From Coriobacteriia bacterium (lineage in GTDB: Bacteria > Actinomycetota > Coriobacteriia > Anaerosomatales > JAHIQC01), in assembly GCA_030653635.1 (NCBI GenBank), contig JAURYZ010000173.1, positions 1 through 7,784 of the forward strand: 7,784 bases of DNA, read 5' to 3'. The translations under genes were made by a program, and so were the position numbers. The notes beneath the pieces were generated by a model that ran no database searches, had not been told where the DNA came from, and saw only the letters and a program-made list of their open reading frames with translations. Shown here piece after piece: positions 1 to 6,318 of the stretch (the stretch's first letter is position 1; each line of letters opens with the position of its first letter).

Positions 1-55
1 GCTCGAGATGCTCATCGACACCCCGACGCTCACACTGCTGAGGGTTGTGCGCTAA
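1..55 (+). CDS. Possible C-terminal tail of a convergent gene (partial)
   Basis: Reading the plus strand from base 2 gives 17 open codons ending in TAA at 53-55, with the tail LEMLIDTPTLTLLRVVR. Fifteen of the 17 codons end in G or C, as expected for coding DNA in a GC-rich genome. The alternating hydrophobic pattern resembles a terminal beta strand. The kinase gene ends at 95 on the opposite strand, so this would be a convergent neighbour. The fragment is too short to identify, and one minus-strand frame is also open here, with a weaker third-position bias. What lies to the left of the window would settle the matter. Confidence 0.3.
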   Translation, partial: LEMLIDTPTLTLLRVVR

Positions 56-61
56 GGTCTC

Positions 62-80
62 GCGCGCCGGACTGGTGCGC
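62..80 (+). terminator. GC-rich hairpin between convergent gene ends (possible terminator)
   Basis: Arms GCGCGCC (62-68) and GGTGCGC (74-80) pair over seven positions with one G-U wobble in a plus-strand transcript, around a five-base loop. The hairpin lies between the possible plus-strand stop at 53-55 and the kinase stop at 95-97. No T-run follows, so this is not a canonical intrinsic terminator, although actinobacterial terminators often lack one. In a minus-strand transcript the wobble becomes an A-C mismatch, so the structure favours the plus-strand RNA. Confidence 0.25.
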
Positions 81-94
81 TACCGGACGCTCAC

Positions 95-1918
95 CTATGG
101 TGCAGGCGTTTTACCCACCCAAATGGTGACCGTCGAGCCGAACTTGGCCTCGAACGGTGCGAATGGATCCTGGGTCAGTACGATGCCATCGTCCGGGCTC
201 GTCTGGTAGTTCACGAGCACCTCGAATCCGGCGGCGGTCAGCGTGGCCTTGGCTTCGCTTTCGGTCTTGCCGATGACATCGGGTACCGTGGCCTTCTTGG
301 AGCCGGTCGAGATAACAATCGTGACCTGCGACCCCGCTTCGATGGAGACGCCACCGTCAGGGGTCTGGCGAATCACCAGACCAGTCTTGACAGTGTCGCT
401 CGCCTCGTCGACGACCTTCACTAAGAACCCGGCCCTCTCGAGCGTCGTTTTGGCATCGCCCTGCTTCTGGTCGACCACGTCGGGCACCTTGGCCAGCTCG
501 GTACCCTTTGAGACGTACAGAATCACGAGCGAGCCTGTCGGGACGTTCGCTCCGGCAGTCGGCTCCTGCTTGAATACCTGTCCGTCGGGCACGTCCTTGT
601 TGTACTCGCGCTTGAGGGTGTCGAGTAAGAAGCCGCCGTCGCGAACCGCCTCCAAAGCGTTGTTTTCCGTCATCCCGACGAAATTAGGCATGGCGAAAAG
701 TTCCTTGCCCTTGCTGATTGTGAGTTCTACCTCGCCTTGGACCTCAAGCTCCACTCCCTGTTCCGGAGTCTGAGACAGCACGGTGCCTGACGGCTCGTCA
801 CTGAAGGTTCTGTCGATCTGGCCGATAGTGAGTTCGACTGCCGTGAGCGCATCAATGGCCTCGTTCTCGGTCATACCGACGACCTCCGGCACGACGACCT
901 TGGGCGTTGTGTCAAACAGCCCGAAAGCGGCTGCGGCGCCAAGCCCGACCAGCAGAAGTCCGGCGACCAGAGCTATCCAGGGCCAGGGATTCTTCTTGCG
1001 AGCAGCGGGGCGTACACGTGAGTTCGAGCCAGCGTCGATGACCGGCATGACGCTCGTCTCATCGGCCCTGGAGCCGATCGACGCCATGGGGGCCTCGACC
1101 ACGCGGCCCGAAGCTACTCGCGTCAGGTCACGGCGCATTTCCTCGGCAGACGCGTAGCGGTCTTGCGGGTTCTTCTGCATCGCGCGAATGATGATGGCTT
1201 CGATCGATGGAGGCAGGTCAGGATCGATCTGCCGAGGAGGAACGGCCTCTTCGTTGACTTGCTTGAGGGCCACAGACACAGGCGTGTCGCCGTTGAAAGG
1301 CAGCTCGCCTGTTACGAGTTCGTAAAGGACCACGCCAAGCGAGTACAGATCGCTGGCCGGACTGAGCGTGCGGCCCTGGGCCTGCTCGGGAGAGACGTAA
1401 TGCGCGGTGCCAAGCACCGAGCCGGTCTGGGTCATCGTGGTGTTGCCGGCACGTGCAATACCGAAGTCCATGACCTTGATAGCGCCGTCGGGGGTGAGCA
1501 CGATGTTCTGCGGCTTGATATCACGATGGATGATGTCGTAGCCATGGGCCACAGACAGCGCCCCGCAGGCCTGCGCGCAATACTCCGCGGCCTTGTAGGG
1601 ATCCAGCGGACCCTTCTGCTGGACGAGCGCCTTGAGGTCGGTTCCGCGCACATACTCCATGACGATGTAGTACGTGTCGTCGTCCTTGCCCCAGTCGTAG
1701 ATGTTGACGATGTTGGGATGCGAGAGGTTCGCGGCGGCCTGCGCCTCTTGGCGGAAGCGCGCGACGAAACCGGGGTCGGTCGCATAGTGGGCGTGGAGCA
1801 CCTTGATCGCCACGGTGCGTCCGAGGACATCGTCAACCGCCATGTAGACGTCGGCCATGCCGCCGGTGCCGATCTTCTCCGTTGCGCGGTACCTGCGCCC
1901 GAATACGAGATCTTCCAC
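95..1918 (-). CDS. pknB: PASTA-domain Ser/Thr protein kinase, PknB type
   Basis: This is a transmembrane Ser/Thr kinase that controls cell-wall growth and division in actinobacteria. Its 607 residues are close to the usual PknB length. The cytoplasmic kinase domain (about 10-270) has the glycine loop GTGGMADVY (17-25), the ATP lysine K39 in VAIK, the catalytic loop HRDIKPQN (131-138, D133), DFG (151-153) and SPE (176-178). The activation loop holds T163 and T165 in a TQT motif, matching the two autophosphorylated threonines of mycobacterial PknB. A basic juxtamembrane stretch (RKK, 307-309) precedes one membrane segment (about 313-335). Four extracytoplasmic PASTA repeats follow (about 340-403, 407-471, 475-539, 541-603); such repeats bind muropeptides or lipid II. 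The start is GTG, with AAGGGAG six bases upstream. It is the last gene of the cluster, 132 bp after rodA-pbpA. No separate PknA-like kinase gene lies between them, unlike in mycobacteria. Confidence 0.96.
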   Translation of the reverse strand: MEDLVFGRRYRATEKIGTGGMADVYMAVDDVLGRTVAIKVLHAHYATDPGFVARFRQEAQAAANLSHPNIVNIYDWGKDDDTYYIVMEYVRGTDLKALVQQKGPLDPYKAAEYCAQACGALSVAHGYDIIHRDIKPQNIVLTPDGAIKVMDFGIARAGNTTMTQTGSVLGTAHYVSPEQAQGRTLSPASDLYSLGVVLYELVTGELPFNGDTPVSVALKQVNEEAVPPRQIDPDLPPSIEAIIIRAMQKNPQDRYASAEEMRRDLTRVASGRVVEAPMASIGSRADETSVMPVIDAGSNSRVRPAARKKNPWPWIALVAGLLLVGLGAAAAFGLFDTTPKVVVPEVVGMTENEAIDALTAVELTIGQIDRTFSDEPSGTVLSQTPEQGVELEVQGEVELTISKGKELFAMPNFVGMTENNALEAVRDGGFLLDTLKREYNKDVPDGQVFKQEPTAGANVPTGSLVILYVSKGTELAKVPDVVDQKQGDAKTTLERAGFLVKVVDEASDTVKTGLVIRQTPDGGVSIEAGSQVTIVISTGSKKATVPDVIGKTESEAKATLTAAGFEVLVNYQTSPDDGIVLTQDPFAPFEAKFGSTVTIWVGKTPAP

Positions 1919-1924
1919 GTGATG

Positions 1925-1931
1925 CTCCCTT
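1925..1931 (-). promoter_or_regulatory. Ribosome binding site of the kinase gene
   Basis: The minus strand reads AAGGGAG, a good Shine-Dalgarno match, six bases before the GTG at 1918. It supports GTG as the start, and no better initiation codon lies nearby in frame. Confidence 0.7.
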
Positions 1932-1948
1932 GTGATGCCCAGTGTGTC

Positions 1949-1969
1949 GGGTTCCGCTTCGCGAGACCC
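1949..1969 (-). promoter_or_regulatory. Imperfect hairpin in the leader of the kinase gene
   Basis: On the minus strand GGGT (1969-1966) pairs with ACCC (1952-1949), and an inner CGC/GCG stem closes a GAA loop. One mismatch and one G-U wobble lie between them. The core GCGAAGC is a sequence known to form an unusually stable mini-hairpin in DNA. It sits about 18 bases before the kinase Shine-Dalgarno and is not followed by a T-run. It could be a 5' leader structure or a weak terminator of rodA-pbpA. Chance formation in GC-rich DNA is also possible. Confidence 0.25.
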
Positions 1970-1979
1970 TGACCGTCCT

Positions 1980-1985
1980 ATTCTA
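1980..1985 (-). promoter_or_regulatory. Possible -10 box for the kinase gene
   Basis: The minus strand reads TAGAAT, one base from the TATAAT consensus and fitting the actinobacterial TANNNT pattern. It lies in the only spacer of the cluster longer than 31 bp and would place a start of transcription about 55 bases before the GTG. I see no convincing -35 box at 16-19 bp spacing and no extended -10 TGN, so this is weak evidence of an internal promoter. Confidence 0.25.
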
Positions 1986-1992
1986 GCCGATG

Positions 1993-2005
1993 CCGTGCGG
2001 CACGG
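1993..2005. repeat. Short dyad (6-bp arms, 1-bp centre)
   Basis: CCGTGC and GCACGG flank a single central G, giving a near-palindrome of 13 bp. It lies 7 bp upstream of the -10-like box in the kinase direction. It could be a protein-binding site in that spacer. As RNA it would form only a four-pair hairpin. No known regulator motif is recognised. Confidence 0.3.
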
Positions 2006-2020
2006 GCTCCATTCTGCGCG

Positions 2021-2058
2021 CGTTCATCGTGAGCGTTCATCGTGAGAGCCTCATCGTG
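2021..2058. repeat. Tandem repeat of a 13-bp unit at the end of rodA-pbpA
   Basis: The plus strand has two exact tandem copies of CGTTCATCGTGAG (2021-2033 and 2034-2046). A third, degenerate copy follows, sharing the core TCATCGTG (2051-2058). The cores are spaced 13 and 14 bp apart. The third copy overlaps the end of rodA-pbpA: its TCA (2051-2053) is the TGA stop codon. The rest lies in the spacer before the kinase gene. The repeat may be a replication-slippage product or a cluster of binding sites; the sequence alone does not decide. Confidence 0.7.
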
Positions 2059-4783
2059 CGAGCGCCGCCTGAAGCACACCTCGCGCCGCAGGCGCTGCCA
2101 CTCGGCCACCCACCCCTGAGTTCTCGAGCACAATCGCCAGTGCCACCGTTGGGTTCTCGGCAGGAGCGAACGCGATGAACCACGCATGCGTTTCGGCGTT
2201 CTTGCCCGCCTCGGCCGTTCCTGTCTTTCCGGCGACCTTCACGCCCGGGATCGCGGCGCGAGTTCCTGAGCCGCTTTGCACCACACCCACCATCATCTCG
2301 GTGAGTGTCGCCGCGGTGATGGGATCGGTTGCGGTGGTCCAGATGAGTGGACGGGTACTCGTGATGACATGCCCGGCCTGGTCTGTGATGCGACCGGTCA
2401 AATACGGGCGCATGACCACGCCGTCATTGGCGATGCCTGCAGCCACAAGCCCCATCTGAAGCGCGGTGGCCTGCGGACCCGGCGGGCTGTCGTGCTCGCC
2501 CACGGGCTGGCCCACGCCCGCCCAAGCGGTCTCCCAGACCGTCATCTGTGCCGGATCGGGCATGAGCGAGGCGACCGACGGGATCTCGATCCTAGGTGAG
2601 GTGCCGAAGCCGAAGGCCTCAGCTTGCGCGACGAGGCCACGTGAGCCCAGATCGACCGCAAGTTGTGCAAAAACCGTGTTCACCGAGGAGTTGAGCGCCT
2701 TGGTAAGTGTGATCGGTCCGTAACTGCCACCCTCGTAGTTCGTGACCGCGGCGCCGCCGATCTGCAGGCTTCCCGGTCCCGGATAGGTGGTCTGCGGAGT
2801 CGCCATGCCGGCGCCCAGCGCGCCTGTCAGCGTGACCACCTTAAACGTCGAGCCCGGCGGGTAGAGCGATTGGGTAGCGCGGTTAAGCAAAGGCGCGTCC
2901 GAAGCCGAACTCAGGTCTTTCCACCTGTCGTCTATCGAACCCGGGTCGTAATCAGGCGAAGAGGCCATCGCGAGTATCGCGCCGGTCGCCGGGTCGATCG
3001 CCACTACCGCGCCTCGTCTGCCGGCCAGGGCCTCCTCAGCGGCTTTCTGAACGCGCGTGTCGATGGTCAGTCCGACATCGTTGCCCGGCACGGGGATGCC
3101 AGCTGCCGCATCGACCGCATCGCTGAAGCTTCGGAAGGCTCGCCTGCCGGTGAGTGCGTCGTTTGCCGCCGCTTCGATACCGGCGCGCGCATACGTGGTG
3201 CTGTAGTAGCCAAGCACGTGCGCTGCGAGTCGACCCTGCGGGTAACGGCGGACGTACACGCCATCGGACTTGATCGACTCAGCAAGGACCTGGCCGTCAG
3301 CGGACAGGATCGCCCCGCGCATCGAGCGCTGCTCGGCTGCCAACCCTCGGGTGTTGGCGGGGTGGTTGCGCAGCGCGTCGGCTCTCAAGACCTGCAGGTA
3401 GGTCAGGTTCGCCATCAAGGCGACCATGAGAAGCCCGAGAACAAGCGCTGATCTGGACAATCGCTTCCCGAGCGCCACGCGACCCAAAAGGCCGGAGGCA
3501 CCGGTAGTAATGACTTCCGTCTCGCGCCCGGTGGCCGCGTCACCTGCGCGCAGTAGCAGCCCGAGCAAGATGAAGTTCGAGAGTATCGAGGAGCCACCGT
3601 AGCTCACGAACGGGAGTGTGATGCCGGTAAGCGGGATGAACCGGGTCACGCCGCCCACGATGACGAACGTCTGCAAGGCCAAAGCGCCGGTGAGTCCAGC
3701 TGCCGTGAACGCGGCCATATCCGAGCGCGCACGCGCTGCGGTCGCGAACCCGCGCATGCAAAAGACGAGGTACGCGATGAGTAGAGCGCCCGCGCCGAGC
3801 AAGCCCAGCTCCTCGGCAATGGCCGAGAAGATGAAGTCCGTCTCAACAAACGGGATGCGAAGCGGGAAGCCGTTGCCGATACCGGTCCCGATCATGCCGC
3901 CGGCGGCCAGCGCGAACAGCGATTGCACGAGCTGATATCCGCGTCCGGCAGCATCCGCGAACGGGTCGAGCCATATCGCGACACGCGTCTGGACGTGGCC
4001 GAACAGCATGTAGGCGGCGCTGGCACCCATCGAGAACAGCACGAGGCCCGCGAGCACGTATGCGGTGCGGCCCGTCGCCACGTAGATGATGATCAGAAAC
4101 ATGCCAAAGAACAGCAGGCTCGAGCCCAGATCCTTCTCCATGACAAGCACCATGAGCGAGACGGCCCACATCGCGAGCAAGGGACCCAGTTGGCGCGCCG
4201 GAGGCAGCCAGATGCCGGCGACGCGCCTCGTCGAGATCGAGAGCACCTCACGAAACTCCGCCAGATACGCGGCTAGGAACAAGACGATAAGAATCTTGGC
4301 AATCTCGGCTGGCTGGAAGGAGTATGGACCCAAGCGCAGCCACAGTTTCGCACCGTTGACCTCCGTGCCGATGAACGCCGGCAGGAGCAAAAGCACGATA
4401 CCTGCGAGCATGATCGTGTACTTGTAGCGAGCCAAGCGCTCCAACGATGGCACGAGCACGAGCGTGCCCACCATCGCCACCACGCCGATGGCAATCCACG
4501 TGAGCTGGCTTTGCGCCAGTTCGGGCTTGAGGCGTGTGATGAACGCGAGTCCCGTGCCGCACAGCAGCGCCGTGATGGGCAGCAAGACGGGGTCCGCGGC
4601 CGGGGCCAGTCGGCGCAGCGCCAAGTGGGCCAAGACGAACGTGGCGATAAGTCCTGCAGGCACCGCTAGGTCCCGAAACGCGAGCATTGAGTTGGCCTGA
4701 GCATGCACTAGCGCGAAGATCAGTAGGACCACAGGAGCTGCGGCTGCAAGCAAGGCGAGCTCCGTGTTGCGACGGCTTCGCAT
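2051..4783 (-). CDS. rodA-pbpA: Fused RodA-type SEDS glycosyltransferase and PbpA-type class B penicillin-binding protein
   Basis: One 910-residue frame joins the two enzymes that build peptidoglycan from lipid II. Residues 1-412 are a SEDS polymerase with about twelve hydrophobic segments, QPAEIAK (157-163), EKDLGSS (216-222), DAAGRGYQ (277-284; D277 is the likely essential Asp) and PFVSYGGSS (391-399). A cytoplasmic linker of about 30 residues (413-444) leads to a membrane segment (about 445-463), the class B dimerisation region with MRGAIL (488-493), and a transpeptidase domain. That domain has the catalytic motifs STFK (S645, K648), SVN (700-702) and KTGT (853-856). The second half closely resembles mycobacterial PbpA. 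RodA and PbpA are normally separate adjacent proteins of roughly 470 and 490 residues, so both halves are essentially full length. ATG lies 5 bp after the phosphatase stop with only a weak Shine-Dalgarno, which suggests translational coupling. Confidence 0.95.
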   Translation of the reverse strand: MRSRRNTELALLAAAAPVVLLIFALVHAQANSMLAFRDLAVPAGLIATFVLAHLALRRLAPAADPVLLPITALLCGTGLAFITRLKPELAQSQLTWIAIGVVAMVGTLVLVPSLERLARYKYTIMLAGIVLLLLPAFIGTEVNGAKLWLRLGPYSFQPAEIAKILIVLFLAAYLAEFREVLSISTRRVAGIWLPPARQLGPLLAMWAVSLMVLVMEKDLGSSLLFFGMFLIIIYVATGRTAYVLAGLVLFSMGASAAYMLFGHVQTRVAIWLDPFADAAGRGYQLVQSLFALAAGGMIGTGIGNGFPLRIPFVETDFIFSAIAEELGLLGAGALLIAYLVFCMRGFATAARARSDMAAFTAAGLTGALALQTFVIVGGVTRFIPLTGITLPFVSYGGSSILSNFILLGLLLRAGDAATGRETEVITTGASGLLGRVALGKRLSRSALVLGLLMVALMANLTYLQVLRADALRNHPANTRGLAAEQRSMRGAILSADGQVLAESIKSDGVYVRRYPQGRLAAHVLGYYSTTYARAGIEAAANDALTGRRAFRSFSDAVDAAAGIPVPGNDVGLTIDTRVQKAAEEALAGRRGAVVAIDPATGAILAMASSPDYDPGSIDDRWKDLSSASDAPLLNRATQSLYPPGSTFKVVTLTGALGAGMATPQTTYPGPGSLQIGGAAVTNYEGGSYGPITLTKALNSSVNTVFAQLAVDLGSRGLVAQAEAFGFGTSPRIEIPSVASLMPDPAQMTVWETAWAGVGQPVGEHDSPPGPQATALQMGLVAAGIANDGVVMRPYLTGRITDQAGHVITSTRPLIWTTATDPITAATLTEMMVGVVQSGSGTRAAIPGVKVAGKTGTAEAGKNAETHAWFIAFAPAENPTVALAIVLENSGVGGRVAAPAARGVLQAALAR

Positions 4784-4788
4784 GGCTC

Positions 4789-5898
4789 TTAAGGCGTCAC
4801 GGTCGTGTCCGGGCTGCCAGAAGTCCGGCTCGCCTCAAGACTTTCGGCCAGTGCACGATACTCATCGAGCAGCAGGTATCCGGCGGTAACGCTGGGGACC
4901 TGGATGCCCTGCGCCAGACGCGCGGAGGTGACATGGTCAAGCGAGCGCGCGGTGATGGTCGTTTCTCGTTCCACCCAGTTCAGGCGTATTCCCGCGAAAC
5001 TGCCTGGCATGCCCCGGTACAACGCCACAGTGCCACTCTTGGAGACAACATAGGCTCGCGACTGTGCGTACTGGTATACGCCGAGGAACGAAAGGCCGAC
5101 AAGCGCGAGCGCCGCGAACGTCCACACCAGCCCGCCGACCCAGCCTTGACCTGGACGTCTACCCTCGGCCACTCCGGGAATTTCCTCGCTGATGTCGACG
5201 ACGACGACCGATATGTTGTCGTGCCCACCTGCGGCATTGGCCGCGTCGATAAGCGCACGCGACGTGGAGTTCGGGTCGCGGTACGAGGAGAGTACATCGG
5301 AGATCTGGCGGTCGGTTAGCATGGAACTTAGGCCGTCAGAGCACAACAGAAGGCGATCGCCGGGCTGGGCGTCGACCTCAAAGGTGTCTGCGTGCATGTT
5401 GAGATCGGAACCGAGCGCTCGTGTGATGATGCTGCGCTGAGGATGCTCTCGCGCCGCAGCTTCGGTAAGCGTGCCTTGCCTGACCATGTCGGCGACCATC
5501 GAGTGGTCGAACGTGATCGGCTCGAGCACACCGTCGTGATACACGTAGGCGCGGCTGTCTCCGACGTGCGCCACCGAGATGCGCGTACCCTCGACGATTG
5601 CAGCGGTCAGGGTCGTTCCCATCCCGGAGCGACCGTATCCTTCGCGGGCCGCCTCGATGACAGCGCGATTCGCGGAGCGCACCGCGCGACCGAGCGCTTT
5701 CGCATCGGCCCTGCGGGGAGCCGCGGCCATGAGCTCCTCTATAGCCACAGTGCTCGCGATCTCGCCTGCTTGATGGCCGCCGAGTCCGTCAGCGACCGCG
5801 AAGAGCGGCGGGGAGAGCAGCACCGCATCTTCGTTGTGGGTACGCACACGCCCCACGTCCGAAAGTCCGGAGTAGGGCAGGCGGTCGGCGCGCGTCAT
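4789..5898 (-). CDS. pstP: PP2C-family Ser/Thr protein phosphatase, PstP type
   Basis: This is a metal-dependent phosphatase that reverses the activity of the PASTA kinase and dephosphorylates its substrates. The cytoplasmic PP2C domain (about 8-236) shows HNED (21-24), VADGLGGH (35-42, D37), MGTT (93-96), HVGDSRAY (111-118), SDGL (187-190, D188) and GGHDN (224-228, D227), so the metal-binding aspartates are all present. Two arginines (247-248) precede one membrane segment (about 255-276). The remaining 90 or so residues lie outside the membrane. Their start, including SGTVALYRGMPG (288-299), resembles the conserved outer domain of mycobacterial PstP. At 369 residues it is shorter than mycobacterial PstP because this outer part is reduced. 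ATG overlaps the fhaB stop in ATGA, and a GAAGGT motif lies nine bases upstream. The stop is 5 bp before rodA-pbpA. Confidence 0.95.
   Translation of the reverse strand: MTRADRLPYSGLSDVGRVRTHNEDAVLLSPPLFAVADGLGGHQAGEIASTVAIEELMAAAPRRADAKALGRAVRSANRAVIEAAREGYGRSGMGTTLTAAIVEGTRISVAHVGDSRAYVYHDGVLEPITFDHSMVADMVRQGTLTEAAAREHPQRSIITRALGSDLNMHADTFEVDAQPGDRLLLCSDGLSSMLTDRQISDVLSSYRDPNSTSRALIDAANAAGGHDNISVVVVDISEEIPGVAEGRRPGQGWVGGLVWTFAALALVGLSFLGVYQYAQSRAYVVSKSGTVALYRGMPGSFAGIRLNWVERETTITARSLDHVTSARLAQGIQVPSVTAGYLLLDEYRALAESLEASRTSGSPDTTVTP
5895..5898 (-). promoter_or_regulatory. ATGA stop-start overlap of fhaB and pstP
   Basis: The minus strand reads ATGA, combining the phosphatase ATG with the TGA that ends fhaB. 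This arrangement normally couples translation of the second gene to the first, which would tie the amounts of FhaB-like reader and phosphatase together. Confidence 0.85.
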
Positions 5899-6314
5899 GA
5901 GCGAACGACCTTCAGTGTGACCGTGCCCAGTTCGATCTCGTCGCCCAAGTCCAAAAGGCTGGAAGACGAGATCCGCTGTCCGTTTAGGACGGTTCCGTTC
6001 GTGGAGCCTAGGTCCTCGAGCATGGCCGCGTCGCCTTGGGGCAGGACCCGCGCATGTTGCGACGAGATGAAGTCATCCGCGATCACGATGTCCGCTCCCG
6101 GCGTGCGACCGATGATGATCGGTCCTGCGATGGCGACTTTGGTGCCCTTGAGTTCGCGAGGCCCGTTCATGACCTTGAGCGCCAGCCCCGCCTTGCGTTC
6201 GCCCGGCCCGGATCCCTTCACGAGTCCGATTCCGGCGCGTACGGCCGCGAAGAGGAACAAGTACAGCAGCGCGAGCAGGAGCAGACGACCTGTGAGTAAT
6301 ACGATATCGACCAT
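5895..6314 (-). CDS. fhaB: Membrane-anchored FHA-domain protein, FhaB type
   Basis: This is a small phospho-Thr-binding protein, an adaptor that recruits kinase-modified partners to the membrane. From ATG at 6314 it has 139 residues. A membrane segment occupies about residues 4-25 (rich in Leu, followed by R26), so the FHA domain should be cytoplasmic. The FHA domain (about 60-137) has the phosphopeptide-binding residues GR (69-70), SSQH (84-87) and STNGT (104-108). The frame extends upstream to an ATG at 6392, but that would lie inside fhaA. The chosen ATG has a perfect AGGAGG seven bases before it, and the protein then begins with its membrane segment. The gene starts 4 bp after fhaA and overlaps the phosphatase gene by 4 bp. 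The tail between membrane and FHA domain (26-57) contains no Thr, so it has no evident regulatory phosphosite there. Confidence 0.93.
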   Translation of the reverse strand: MVDIVLLTGRLLLLALLYLFLFAAVRAGIGLVKGSGPGERKAGLALKVMNGPRELKGTKVAIAGPIIIGRTPGADIVIADDFISSQHARVLPQGDAAMLEDLGSTNGTVLNGQRISSSSLLDLGDEIELGTVTLKVVRS

Positions 6315-6318
6315 TCGC

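Noticed and set aside
1163..1972. Open frame on the plus strand (269 codons) opposite the kinase gene
   Set aside because: It is antisense to the conserved kinase domain, rich in Arg and His, and has no recognisable family pattern. Its end in the spacer appears to be chance.
1978..2040. Tiny minus-strand frame (20 codons) between rodA-pbpA and the kinase gene
   Set aside because: Its start is one of the ATGs created by the tandem repeat, it has no ribosome binding site, and its composition suggests nothing functional.
2663..3451. Open frame on the plus strand (262 codons) opposite rodA-pbpA
   Set aside because: It is antisense to the transpeptidase catalytic domain, with a composition typical of shadow frames in GC-rich DNA.
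3390..3560. Frameshift or assembly error joining rodA and pbpA artificially
   Set aside because: The frame is continuous through both domains with no disrupted motif, the linker has a plausible cytoplasmic composition, and the topology fits. An error that removed a stop cannot be fully excluded from one sequence.
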